18,434 nucleotides of DNA from JBHHZI01 sp046757965 (GTDB lineage Bacteria; Acidobacteriota; Polarisedimenticolia; SMYD01): the NCBI GenBank assembly GCA_046757965.1, contig JBHHZI010000056.1, forward strand, positions 1-18,434, given 5' to 3'. Of this stretch, positions 1 to 7,390 are shown piece by piece. Position numbers and translations under genes: made by a program. Position 1 is the first letter of the stretch; the number at the start of each line of letters is the position of its first letter. Below the pieces are notes generated by a model. It did no database searches and was not told the DNA's origin. It saw nothing but the letters and a program-made list of their open reading frames with translations.

Positions 1-355
1 GGTGTCGTCGTGGCGAGGTGGATCGGCGCCGGCTCTCCCGTCGATGGGGAGCACGGCCGGACCGTTCCGCGGAGCGGGTCCGGCGAGAGGTCTTACGCCC
101 TCCGGTCCTGTGTCTGTCATGCCGCCTGCTTTCCGCTGGGAGTCCGTGGGCCCCGGGGGCCCGGTCGAGTTCCGCCTGGAAAGCGCCGATGGCGCCGTGA
201 TCTGGACGACGATCACGACGGATACCCGGGTGATCCTGCCGGCGAACATCGCCGCCCGGCTGTCTCCCGGAAACCGCTATGTCTGGCGAGTCACCGCGGT
301 TGATGACCCGGGCTCGAGTGTCTCCGCCACCGTGGATCTGACACGGCCGCGATGA
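1..355 (+). CDS. 3' end of a gene with an Ig/FnIII-like C-terminal domain (5' truncated)
   Basis: The frame is open from the window edge (frame of base 2) to a TGA at 353-355, so the true start lies upstream. The first ~45 visible residues are a Gly/Ser/Pro/Ala-rich linker. The last ~70 form a compact beta-sandwich-like segment with the pattern FRWESV...VEFRLES...VIW...Y-VWRV, typical of fibronectin-III-like domains at the C-terminus of membrane-anchored zinc-finger anti-sigma factors and similar exported proteins. No zinc-finger or membrane segment is in the visible part, so the anti-sigma reading is only a family-level guess. A hairpin at 370-389 follows the stop. It reads toward the cohesin-like gene at 442 and may be its functional neighbour. 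Confidence 0.6.
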   Translation, partial: VSSWRGGSAPALPSMGSTAGPFRGAGPARGLTPSGPVSVMPPAFRWESVGPGGPVEFRLESADGAVIWTTITTDTRVILPANIAARLSPGNRYVWRVTAVDDPGSSVSATVDLTRPR

Positions 356-369
356 CAGAATGTAAGAAA

Positions 370-389
370 TGCGTGGCTGGTGCCACGCA
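370..389 (+). terminator. Hairpin after the upstream gene (possible terminator)
   Basis: An 8-bp perfect stem (TGCGTGGC / GCCACGCA) with a TGGT loop lies 14 bases after the stop at 355. There is no U-tract, so Rho-independent termination is uncertain. It also overlaps the -35 region of the putative promoter at 395-403. Confidence 0.4.
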
Positions 390-394
390 CGGTG

Positions 395-403
395 TGATAG
401 ACT
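395..403 (+). promoter_or_regulatory. Putative extended -10 promoter of the cohesin-like gene
   Basis: TG-A-TAGACT is an extended -10 element with 4 of 6 matches to TATAAT. It would start transcription near 410, about 32 bases before the ATG at 442. No convincing -35 is seen, because that region is the hairpin. Confidence 0.3.
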
Positions 404-441
404 AACCTCACGAAGCTCCGCTTGTCCGACGAGGTACATTG

Positions 442-1410
442 ATGCGAACCCGACGGATGGTTCCGCTGCTCACGATCCTGGTGTTCTGCGCAGGCTGGGG
501 AGTCCTGCCCGTCGAAGCCGGACCGCAGCTCGGTGGGGCGGAGATCGGGCTGATGCCCGGCGATGGAGGCGGATCCGGTACGGCGTCCCTGACCTTCAGC
601 GTGGGCGGTGTGGAGCTTGTCCCAGGGGGAACAAGCCACGTCGATATCGATCTCGCCGGGTCGGCGGAGGTGGCGTCCGGATCCCTCCTGGTGCAGTTCA
701 ATCCTCCCGTGTTCGTGCAGACGCCGACTCTCGGTCTGACGGGATCTCCGAACAATTTGGTCCTCGGCATCGATCCGGTCGGCGCCGGGATCTACCGTGT
801 CGACTTCAGCGCGCCGACAGCCCTCCTCCTGCAGACCGGCCAGTTCGTGCGCCTGACCGGGGTCGCCGAGGGCGCGCTCGCCGCCGGGTCGGCGGTGTCG
901 GTCCAGGTGAGCGCCAGTGCCGTGCCGGCGGGAACCGATCCTGTCGAGGTGAACAGTTTCGGCGCGAGCCTGACCGTGTCAACTCCCGCCGACGCCCTGC
1001 AGCTGCGGGTGAGCAACGGCAAGGATCTCGTGCCGGGCAGCATCGTGCTGGTCGAGATCCGGACCTACAACCCGAAACCGATCTCCGAGGGGCAGGTCTG
1101 CTTCCAGTTCTCCACGGCATTCTTCTCCTCGGTGAGCAGTGTCCAGGTCTTCGCCGCCGAACCGGATGTCAGCTTCACCTCCGACACGACGACACCGGGG
1201 GTGGTGGCCATCCAGTTCAGCTCGCCCACCGCGTCCGTCAATCGTCTGGACGGGTCGATGATCCTGGTCGAGATGATCGTGTCGCCGACCGTTCCCCCGG
1301 GTGCGTCGACCACGATCATCGTTGATGCAGCCCAGAGTTCTCTTCTGGACGATGCCGGCGCATCGCTCGCGATCTCCTCTCGCAGCGGGACCTTCACGGT
1401 CCTGAAGTAA
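442..1410 (+). CDS. Secreted protein with two cohesin-like domains
   Basis: 322 residues. ATG at 442 is chosen over the adjacent TTG at 439 because GAGG at 431-434 is well spaced. An N-terminal signal peptide is visible: MRTRR, then a hydrophobic run, with a likely cut after VEA at about residue 26. After a Gly-rich linker (36-48) there are two similar beta-rich units, about 48-182 and 186-322. Each follows the cohesin pattern: an opening V-x-P-G strand (LVPGGTSHVDID; LVPGSIVLVEIR), a middle strand ending in QF (VQFNPPVF; CFQFSTAFF), and a late strand before the Asp/Ala-rich end. Cohesins bind dockerins in cellulosomes, but dispersed bacterial copies serve in cell-surface or secreted complexes. 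No dockerin, membrane anchor or enzyme domain is present. Its end overlaps the convergent CHAT gene by 17 bp. Confidence 0.75.
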   Translation: MRTRRMVPLLTILVFCAGWGVLPVEAGPQLGGAEIGLMPGDGGGSGTASLTFSVGGVELVPGGTSHVDIDLAGSAEVASGSLLVQFNPPVFVQTPTLGLTGSPNNLVLGIDPVGAGIYRVDFSAPTALLLQTGQFVRLTGVAEGALAAGSAVSVQVSASAVPAGTDPVEVNSFGASLTVSTPADALQLRVSNGKDLVPGSIVLVEIRTYNPKPISEGQVCFQFSTAFFSSVSSVQVFAAEPDVSFTSDTTTPGVVAIQFSSPTASVNRLDGSMILVEMIVSPTVPPGASTTIIVDAAQSSLLDDAGASLAISSRSGTFTVLK

Positions 1411-4195
1411 GACTCCGCCGCAGGGCGACGCCTCCGAGACCGGCGGCGATGACCAGGCCCGCCGCCCCCAGCCACCAGAATCCGCGAGACCGGCTCGACG
1501 CCCGAGTCAGGCGCCAGCTTCCATCGCCGATCACGACCCACCCGGCCCAGTTCTCGGGACGGGCCAGCGCGCCGGTGGCGTTCATCAGCGTCCGCTTCGC
1601 CGCGCGCAGACTACCGGCAACATCCAGGCCCTGGCCGAGCCGGTAGTAGAACTGTTCCACGAAGGCGCGGGCGGCCAGGTCGTTCACATCCCAGAGGCTG
1701 GCGATGACGGTGCGGCTGCCGGACTCCACCAGGGCGTTGGCCAGACTCTCCAGTCCCTCGCCGGGCAACGTCTCACCGGTGGCGCCGGAGCAGGCCGACA
1801 GGACAGTCAACCGGGTGTCCATGTCGAGATCGAGCAGTTCCGGCAGGGAAAGAAAGCCGTCATCGGACGGGTCATCGGCCGCGTCGCCAGGCGCGATCTC
1901 CGACCGGGCCAGAACGATCCCGGTCCGCCCCGCATCCAGGACATCCAGGGTCGCATGCGTTGCCACATGGAGGATGGAGAGCGGCGCGGCGATGCTCTTC
2001 CGGAACTGTGCCTCGGTGGCCGCGGCTGGATCGGCCTGGACGGAGCGTGGCCCGGTCACCTTGCGCAGGGCCGCTGCCTCGGCCGCGGCCTCGGGGAGTG
2101 CAGGCAGCAAGCGGCGCCGGCCTGAGGTGTCATCGCTGGCCGGTGCCGGCGGTGGGCCGAAGAAGGCCGCCGGCCGGCTCGCCGGTGGCTGTCCGGCGAT
2201 TGCGGCATAGGCCACCGACGGAACCAGACTGACCGTGTAGCGCTGCAGCAATCGCTCGCCGCCCGATCTATTCGCCGGATCCCGGGGCAACGGGAGCGCG
2301 TCGAGGGGGATCCTCCAGAGTTGTGTGTCGGCAACCAAGCGGAGTCGACGGGTCGTGACGGGCAACCGGTCCAGAACCGGTTCGAGCACGGCGGTTGCCA
2401 GGCGGACCCCGGCGTCTCGTTCGGCCGCCGCGTCGTCGTTGACGAGGGCCTGGCGCCATGCGAGCGAGAGCCGGGTGATCCGATCTTCGTCGGGCAGTGA
2501 CACGCTGCCCGACCGTGTGCCGGCCAGCCAGAACGCACGCGAGTGATCGGCGTGAACGAAGTAGGCGATCCACGCCTCTCCGGCCGGTGTGCCGGCGGGA
2601 ATCACCGGGTCGTGAGACGCCCGCCACTCGGCCTCCGTCCGGCGCCATGGCCCGGCATCCGCCGCGACGCCGCGATACAGATCGGTGGCCTGCCGGGAGA
2701 GGCGCGAGAGGGTCGCCATCGTCTCGACTTTCTCTTCCCAGGCGCCGGGCCCGCGCGCACCCCGGGCGAGAAGCAGCCGGGCCCGGGCCCGTTCTGTGGC
2801 CAGCAACCCGTCTCGCACTCCCGCATCGGTGCCGCTCTGTGCCGACAAGTCCGCATAGATGGCGAAGACATCCAGACGATCGGCCAGCAGGCGGCGCGGC
2901 GCGAAACGTGGGATGAGGTTGTTCCGCGTGCCTTCCACCAGGGCGGCAGCGGTGCGGACGGCGCGCAACGCCAGATCCCGATCACGGCGGGCGAGCAGCA
3001 CCTGCGCCATGCCCATGTGAGCTTCCCAGGCTGGTTCCAGCGCGGCACTCTCGGCCACGTCGTCGAGGACCCGCAAGAAGGCGGCGGCGGCTTCCTCGGG
3101 TTGCTCGAGGTCGAGATCGAGTCGTCCCAGTGCGTTCTCCAGGCGCATGGTCTCGTATCGATCGCCTGCCTCACGGGCCAGGGGGATGGCTTCATCCAGC
3201 AACCGGCGCGCCTCGTCGAGCCGCCCCAGATTCCGGTGCAGGACCAGGGCGATGTTCGAGAGCAGATTCGCGCGGCGGGCGGCGGTGCCAGGCGCCGTGC
3301 CCAGGATGGCCCGGGCGCGTTCCAGTTTCGCCAGGGCGCCGTCGGCGTTGCCGAGATTGCGCAGGATGGTGGCGGCGTTGATGAGCACCGGCACGACGTT
3401 GGCGTCCCGTTCGAGGATCGCCTCGATGGTCTCGTAGTCGTGCAGCGCCCGGCGGTACTCGCCGATCCGCTCGAACAGAACGCCACGATTGTTGAGCAGG
3501 ATGATGCGCTGATGGGGGACCCAGGAGGCCGAGGGGATGCTGTCTGCGACATTCAACCCCGCTTCCAGCTCGGCGAGGGCGTCTCCGTACCGGCCGGCGC
3601 CCAGTTGGAGCACGGCGAGGTTGATGCGGGTGACGACCTGGTCGTGGGCATTGTCTGCCAGACGGGAGTCGTGAAGCGCGGCGAGCAGCAATCGCTCCGC
3701 CTCGGTGGACCGTGCAAGACCGAGCAGGGCCCGGGCCGCGTTGGTGCGGCTGCGTCCCGCGCGCAGGCGGTCACCGATGGCCAGGCGCAGGCTCACCGCT
3801 TCCCGGGCGCTGGCCAGCGCCGCGGCATCATCGCCCTGCGCATGCTCGATGACCGAACGGTTGTTCAGGCAGATGGCCGCGCCGGCGGCATCGTGTTGCG
3901 CGCGAAAGCCGTCCAGCGCCCGGTCATAGAGGTCGGCGGCCTCATCGAGCTGCCCCGCGCCGTGTGCGGCGCGCGCCTGCTCCAGGAGATCGGTGGCGGT
4001 GGCGGCATCCGCCGGGCCCGATCGGTTGCCCGGCGCGGCCGGCGTCCTCTCCGGCGAGCCGGCGGGTTCGCCGGCAGCCCCGAGGTGCGCGGCTCGGTCG
4101 CCCAGGATCGGGAGACCGACCAGCAGGATCGACAGCAGGAAGACCTTCTGGCCGGTCCGCCCGGCCCGGTGCCGCCGTGCCGGTGAGCGGCTCAC
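1394..4195 (-). CDS. Membrane-anchored TPR-CHAT (caspase-like) protease
   Basis: 933 residues from a GTG start at 4195, preferred because AAGAGGAA lies 5 bases upstream. An ATG at 4237 and GTG at 4240 are in frame but poorly placed behind their SD. The N-terminus has a basic stretch and a hydrophobic segment (about residues 19-32), so it is exported or anchored. Residues ~60-450 are tandem TPR repeats (A..LY..AL..F; A.ARAL..LGR..EA). The C-terminal third is a CHAT domain, a clan CD caspase-like peptidase. The catalytic pair is visible as His747 in HVATHA and Cys802 in LSACSGATG, followed by the conserved SLWDVND and NWAGWVVIGD blocks. A transmembrane helix at ~905-926 ends in RRS. The likely topology has the protease outside the cytoplasm, tethered at its C-terminus. 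It is the last gene of a unit with the radical SAM and methyltransferase genes upstream. Confidence 0.88.
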   Translation of the reverse strand: MSRSPARRHRAGRTGQKVFLLSILLVGLPILGDRAAHLGAAGEPAGSPERTPAAPGNRSGPADAATATDLLEQARAAHGAGQLDEAADLYDRALDGFRAQHDAAGAAICLNNRSVIEHAQGDDAAALASAREAVSLRLAIGDRLRAGRSRTNAARALLGLARSTEAERLLLAALHDSRLADNAHDQVVTRINLAVLQLGAGRYGDALAELEAGLNVADSIPSASWVPHQRIILLNNRGVLFERIGEYRRALHDYETIEAILERDANVVPVLINAATILRNLGNADGALAKLERARAILGTAPGTAARRANLLSNIALVLHRNLGRLDEARRLLDEAIPLAREAGDRYETMRLENALGRLDLDLEQPEEAAAAFLRVLDDVAESAALEPAWEAHMGMAQVLLARRDRDLALRAVRTAAALVEGTRNNLIPRFAPRRLLADRLDVFAIYADLSAQSGTDAGVRDGLLATERARARLLLARGARGPGAWEEKVETMATLSRLSRQATDLYRGVAADAGPWRRTEAEWRASHDPVIPAGTPAGEAWIAYFVHADHSRAFWLAGTRSGSVSLPDEDRITRLSLAWRQALVNDDAAAERDAGVRLATAVLEPVLDRLPVTTRRLRLVADTQLWRIPLDALPLPRDPANRSGGERLLQRYTVSLVPSVAYAAIAGQPPASRPAAFFGPPPAPASDDTSGRRRLLPALPEAAAEAAALRKVTGPRSVQADPAAATEAQFRKSIAAPLSILHVATHATLDVLDAGRTGIVLARSEIAPGDAADDPSDDGFLSLPELLDLDMDTRLTVLSACSGATGETLPGEGLESLANALVESGSRTVIASLWDVNDLAARAFVEQFYYRLGQGLDVAGSLRAAKRTLMNATGALARPENWAGWVVIGDGSWRLTRASSRSRGFWWLGAAGLVIAAGLGGVALRRSLTSGP

Positions 4196-4295
4196 GGGCG
4201 TTCCTCTTTCTCGGTGGCGGGATCGGGCTGGTTCCATCACCTCAGTCTACCCGGCCGGCGGGTGGCGCGAGGTCTCCCGGTCTGGCCCGGCCGGC

Positions 4296-5282
4296 TCAGC
4301 CGGCGGTCTCACCGCCACGATCCGGCAGGCCATGGCGCCGGCGCAGGGCCTCGACGCGGGTGGCGAGATGTTGCCGGTAATCGGCGCCGAGATAGGCTCG
4401 GTGGGCGAAGGCCTTGCGGTACCGGGGCAGGAGATCGGGGAACTCCCGCTCGATGAACGCGAACAGGACAGGCCGGGTCGTGTCGCGCACGAACAGGGAA
4501 CCGGTGCAGACGAAGGCGGCCTGTGCCGTCCGTGCGGCGGAGAACAGTTCGTCCAGAGGCATGAGACCGTCGGTGATGCCGGGCAGGATCGGCATGGCGA
4601 AGATGCCGGCGGGCACGCCGGCCGCACCCAGACTGGACACGGCTGCCAGGCGCAGATCGGGGCGGGGTGCGCGAGGCTCGAGGCGCCGGGCCAGGTCGAT
4701 GTCGACGGTCACGACGGTCATGTTGACCGCGAACTCATGGCGTGCCGCCAGTTGCTGGAGCAGGTCGAGGTCGCGCAGAATGAGGTCGGATTTCGTGGTG
4801 AGTGTCAGACGCAGCCCCTCCGCCGCGGCGAGGACCTCCAGCAGGCGACGGGTGAGACCGATCCGACGCTCGGCCGGCTGGTACGGATCCGTGACCGTGC
4901 CGATGGCGATGCGCCGTCCTGTGAACCGACCCCTCGCCAGCTCGCGCTCCAGATGGGACGGCATGTCTGCCTTGGCGAACAGTTCCGTCTCGAAGCCGGC
5001 GCCCGTGTCCAGCCCGAGCCAGTCGTGGGTGTAGCGCGCGTAGCAGTACACACAGCCGAACTCGCAGCCGCGATACGGATTGAGTGTGTAGTCGAACGGC
5101 ATGCGGGTGGTGGGGCAGCGGTTGAGCGCGGAGCGGGAGGCCAGGTGGCGCACCCGGACCGCGCGGCGCTCCTGGACGGTCTTTGCACGGCGTGCCATGG
5201 CGACCAGACCGACCGGTGTGGCGCCGTCGCCGAGGCCCGGCAGGCGGCGCGGCACGGCGCGGGCGGCGGCGCGAGACGACAT
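4296..5282 (-). CDS. SplB-like radical SAM protein
   Basis: 328 residues. The ATG at 5282 is preceded by AAGGA, and the frame further upstream is open but has no ribosome site. The CxxxCxxC cluster motif that binds the 4Fe-4S/SAM centre is C73, C77, C80 (RGCEFGCVYCYAR). It is preceded by NPYRG, as in the COG1533 family related to spore photoproduct lyase. Further family features are the GTVTDPYQPAE block, TLTTKSDLILRD and a late PILPGITD. Length matches the family (about 290-350). Members outside the spore formers have no settled reaction; DNA repair is known only for true SplB. It starts 31 bp after the methyltransferase stop, and about 100 bp separates its stop from the CHAT start, so the three are probably co-transcribed. 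Confidence 0.85.
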   Translation of the reverse strand: MSSRAAARAVPRRLPGLGDGATPVGLVAMARRAKTVQERRAVRVRHLASRSALNRCPTTRMPFDYTLNPYRGCEFGCVYCYARYTHDWLGLDTGAGFETELFAKADMPSHLERELARGRFTGRRIAIGTVTDPYQPAERRIGLTRRLLEVLAAAEGLRLTLTTKSDLILRDLDLLQQLAARHEFAVNMTVVTVDIDLARRLEPRAPRPDLRLAAVSSLGAAGVPAGIFAMPILPGITDGLMPLDELFSAARTAQAAFVCTGSLFVRDTTRPVLFAFIEREFPDLLPRYRKAFAHRAYLGADYRQHLATRVEALRRRHGLPDRGGETAG

Positions 5283-5313
5283 GGGTTCCTTATAGGGGAA
5301 AGTCGGGAGAAAG

Positions 5314-6348
5314 TCAAGACGCGGGCCGGCGGGCGCAGATGATGAGGGTCTGTCCCAGACCCAGTGCACTCAGGCCCGCACTGAGCCACCGCTTGGCGCG
5401 GATCAGCCCCGGCAGGGAGTGCCCGCGGGCCGTGTACCAGGCGTCGATCCTCCGGCTGGCGGCGCTGTCCGTTACCGCGGTCTGGAAGAAGCGGGCCCCG
5501 AGGCCGCGGCTCCGCACCCGGATGGCGGTCAGGCCCGCGGTCCGGGCCAGACGCCGCAGGGTGGCCGGCGAGAAGTAGTTGAGGTGAACCACGGGATCGT
5601 AGTTGTACCAGTTGGCCTTCGCCAGCCGGGCGGCGAGGCTGCGTCCGTTGCACACGTTGGCGTAGAGCAGGCCGCCGGGACGCAGCACCCGCCGGACCTC
5701 GGTGAGCAGTCGCACAGGGTCCTCGCTGTGCTCCAGAAAAGATTGCACGGTCACGATGTCGAAGGCCGCGTCCGGGTAGTGGGTGTCCTCCAGCCGGCCC
5801 GTCCGGATCGGCAGGCCGAGAATATCCCGGCCGTGAGCAGCCGCTGGAGCCGAGATCTCGATGCCCTCGGTCTCCCACCCGCGCTCCCGGGCCAGGGCGA
5901 TGAACGTGCCCTCGGAACAGGCCACATCGAGAAGGCGACGGGGAGTGTCCTCGCCGGACGGCTCTCGACAGGCGGCCTCGATGGCATCGAGAGTCTCGGC
6001 GAAGTACGCCCGGCGGGCCGCCAACTGGGGGCCGCGCAGATCCACGTACAGGTCGTGCGCCGCGTAGTGATGCGCCAGCAGATCCGGCCGCAGTCGCGGG
6101 TTGACGTGGTCCAGGCCGCAACCCGAGCAGCGGTTCACCGCGAACGATAGCTCCCTTGTCTTGACCTGGTTCCAGAAATGTCCGGTCTTGCGGAACAGCT
6201 CGCGATGTCGGTCCGAGCCACAGAGGGGGCACGGCACGGCGACCAGCAGGTCCTCCTGGCCATCGGCGTCGCCGGCGGCCAGGTCTTCCGTCACCGGCGC
6301 TGACGGGGCCGCTTCATGCGTGGGCGGGTCCAGCGATGGGGGCATCAT
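5314..6348 (-). CDS. Zinc-ribbon class I SAM-dependent methyltransferase
   Basis: 344 residues from ATG 6348 (a second ATG follows at 6345). GGAG lies about 12 bases upstream, a little far, and the longer open frame has no better site. Residues 40-77 hold two CxxC pairs (C40/C43, C74/C77), a zinc ribbon. Residues 139-149 (LLDVACSEGTF) are SAM motif I, with the acidic ribose-binding position in EGIEIS and motif IV/post-motif in DIVTVQSFLEHSEDP and VRRVLRPGG. This architecture is common among UbiE/UbiG-like methyltransferases that modify sugars or small molecules; the substrate cannot be read from sequence. It heads the minus-strand unit running into the radical SAM and CHAT genes and is divergent from the SDR gene at 6566. 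Confidence 0.82.
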   Translation of the reverse strand: MMPPSLDPPTHEAAPSAPVTEDLAAGDADGQEDLLVAVPCPLCGSDRHRELFRKTGHFWNQVKTRELSFAVNRCSGCGLDHVNPRLRPDLLAHHYAAHDLYVDLRGPQLAARRAYFAETLDAIEAACREPSGEDTPRRLLDVACSEGTFIALARERGWETEGIEISAPAAAHGRDILGLPIRTGRLEDTHYPDAAFDIVTVQSFLEHSEDPVRLLTEVRRVLRPGGLLYANVCNGRSLAARLAKANWYNYDPVVHLNYFSPATLRRLARTAGLTAIRVRSRGLGARFFQTAVTDSAASRRIDAWYTARGHSLPGLIRAKRWLSAGLSALGLGQTLIICARRPAS

Positions 6349-6415
6349 CGAAACATCGAACTCCAGACCGCGTGGGTGGACCGGGCCAACCGTCGTGGGT
6401 GGGGCCCTCCCTGCC

Positions 6416-6421
6416 AATATA
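6416..6421 (-). promoter_or_regulatory. Putative -10 box of the methyltransferase-led unit
   Basis: On the minus strand this reads TATATT, 5 of 6 to the consensus and conspicuous in very GC-rich sequence. It would start transcription near 6409, about 60 bases before the ATG at 6348. No clear -35 hexamer is present. Confidence 0.3.
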
Positions 6422-6480
6422 GTGCCGCGCCATCGCCGATGCGCGCCGGCCCCCGGCGATCGTGGAAAGCCGCGTCCGTC

Positions 6481-6509
6481 TTGCCCTGGAGCGACGACCG
6501 TGCGATGAT
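6481..6509 (+). promoter_or_regulatory. Putative sigma-70 promoter of the SDR-baeRF unit
   Basis: TTGCCC at 6481-6486, a 17-base spacer ending in TGC, and GATGAT at 6504-6509 make a -35 plus extended -10 arrangement. The predicted start is near 6516, 50 bases before the TTG codon at 6566. Confidence 0.4.
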
Positions 6510-6565
6510 CCCCGCACCGGGAGGGTGCCCGGTGAGTTGGCCGAAATGCCGGTAGGGAGTCGCGC

Positions 6566-7357
6566 TTGGACCTGGGAATCGCGGGCAAGCTGGCCCTGGT
6601 GGGGGGGGCGTCGAAGGGCCTGGGCCGGGCCTGCGCTCATGAGCTGGCCGCGGAAGGCGCCCGGGTTTCTCTCTGCTCGCGTGATGGGCGCGCCGCCGAG
6701 GAAACCGCCGCGAAGATTGCGGCGGCCACCCGCAGCGAGGTGGCGGGGTTCGCGTGTGACCTGGCCCGTGACGGTGCGGCGGCCGCCTGGGTGGCCGCCA
6801 GCCGCGAGCGATTCGGTCCGGTGTCCATCCTGGTGCACAATGCCGGGGGCCCGCCGCCGGGTGACTTCGACGATCTGGACGACACCGCATGGACAGCCGC
6901 CGTGCAGCTCGTCCTGCTGTCGGCCGTCCGTCTGTTCCGTGCGGTCCTGCCGGACATGCGTGAGGCCGGCTGGGGCCGGATCGTGGCCATCGAGTCGATC
7001 TCGGTCAAGGAGCCGATCGAGGGCCTGCTCCTCTCCAATGCTCTGCGCCCGGGAGTCGTGGCGGTGTGCAAGTCCCTGGCCCGGCAGGTCGCCCGGGAAG
7101 GCATCGTGGTGAACTGCGTGGCACCGGGATTTCATCACACGGACCGCACGCGTCAACTCGGCGAGGTTCGTGCTCGCCAGGCCGGCATCACCCTCGAGGA
7201 ATACCAGCGCCGGGCGGTGGAGTCTTTTCCGCGGGGACGTCCAGGCGAGCCGGGCGAACTGGCCGCCGGCGTGGCGTTCCTCTGCTCGACGCGTGCCGCC
7301 AACATCAACGGCGCGCTGCTCTCGGTGGATGGCGGCGCCAGCAGGGGGTTATTCTAG
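6566..7357 (+). CDS. SDR-family protein (BKR-like) without the YxxxK catalytic motif
   Basis: 263 residues from a TTG start with GGGAG six bases upstream; no ATG or GTG is better placed. It has a Rossmann fold with a glycine motif GGASKGLG (13-20, Gly replacing the usual Thr), NAG at 92-94 and Ser144. Where the catalytic Tyr-xxx-Lys should be, 13 residues after Ser144, it has S157-N-A-L-R161. The C-terminal PGFHHTDRT and ALLSVDGGASRG blocks are standard for the family. An SDR subgroup annotated as 3-oxoacyl-ACP-reductase-like (cd05344 type) has this same SNxLR pattern and an imperfect cofactor motif. The true reaction is unknown. It is followed by the baeRF gene after 33 bp, probably in one transcript. 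A G8 run at 6601-6608 lies in the glycine motif. Confidence 0.85.
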   Translation: MDLGIAGKLALVGGASKGLGRACAHELAAEGARVSLCSRDGRAAEETAAKIAAATRSEVAGFACDLARDGAAAAWVAASRERFGPVSILVHNAGGPPPGDFDDLDDTAWTAAVQLVLLSAVRLFRAVLPDMREAGWGRIVAIESISVKEPIEGLLLSNALRPGVVAVCKSLARQVAREGIVVNCVAPGFHHTDRTRQLGEVRARQAGITLEEYQRRAVESFPRGRPGEPGELAAGVAFLCSTRAANINGALLSVDGGASRGLF

Positions 7358-7390
7358 CAGACGGAACCAGCACAGTGAAACGGGGGTGTC

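Noticed and set aside
442..1410. Cellulosome scaffoldin
   Set aside because: Only two divergent cohesin-like units, no dockerin, carbohydrate-binding module or glycoside hydrolase nearby.
2543..4186. Long open frame (547 codons) on the plus strand opposite the CHAT gene
   Set aside because: It is the GC-rich antisense shadow of the TPR-CHAT gene: no family resemblance, biased composition and no ribosome site, while the minus-strand frame has clear TPR and CHAT motifs.
3993..5342. 449-codon plus-strand frame across the CHAT start and radical SAM gene
   Set aside because: It spans two genes with firm motifs on the other strand and encodes Gly/Arg/Glu-rich sequence without domains.
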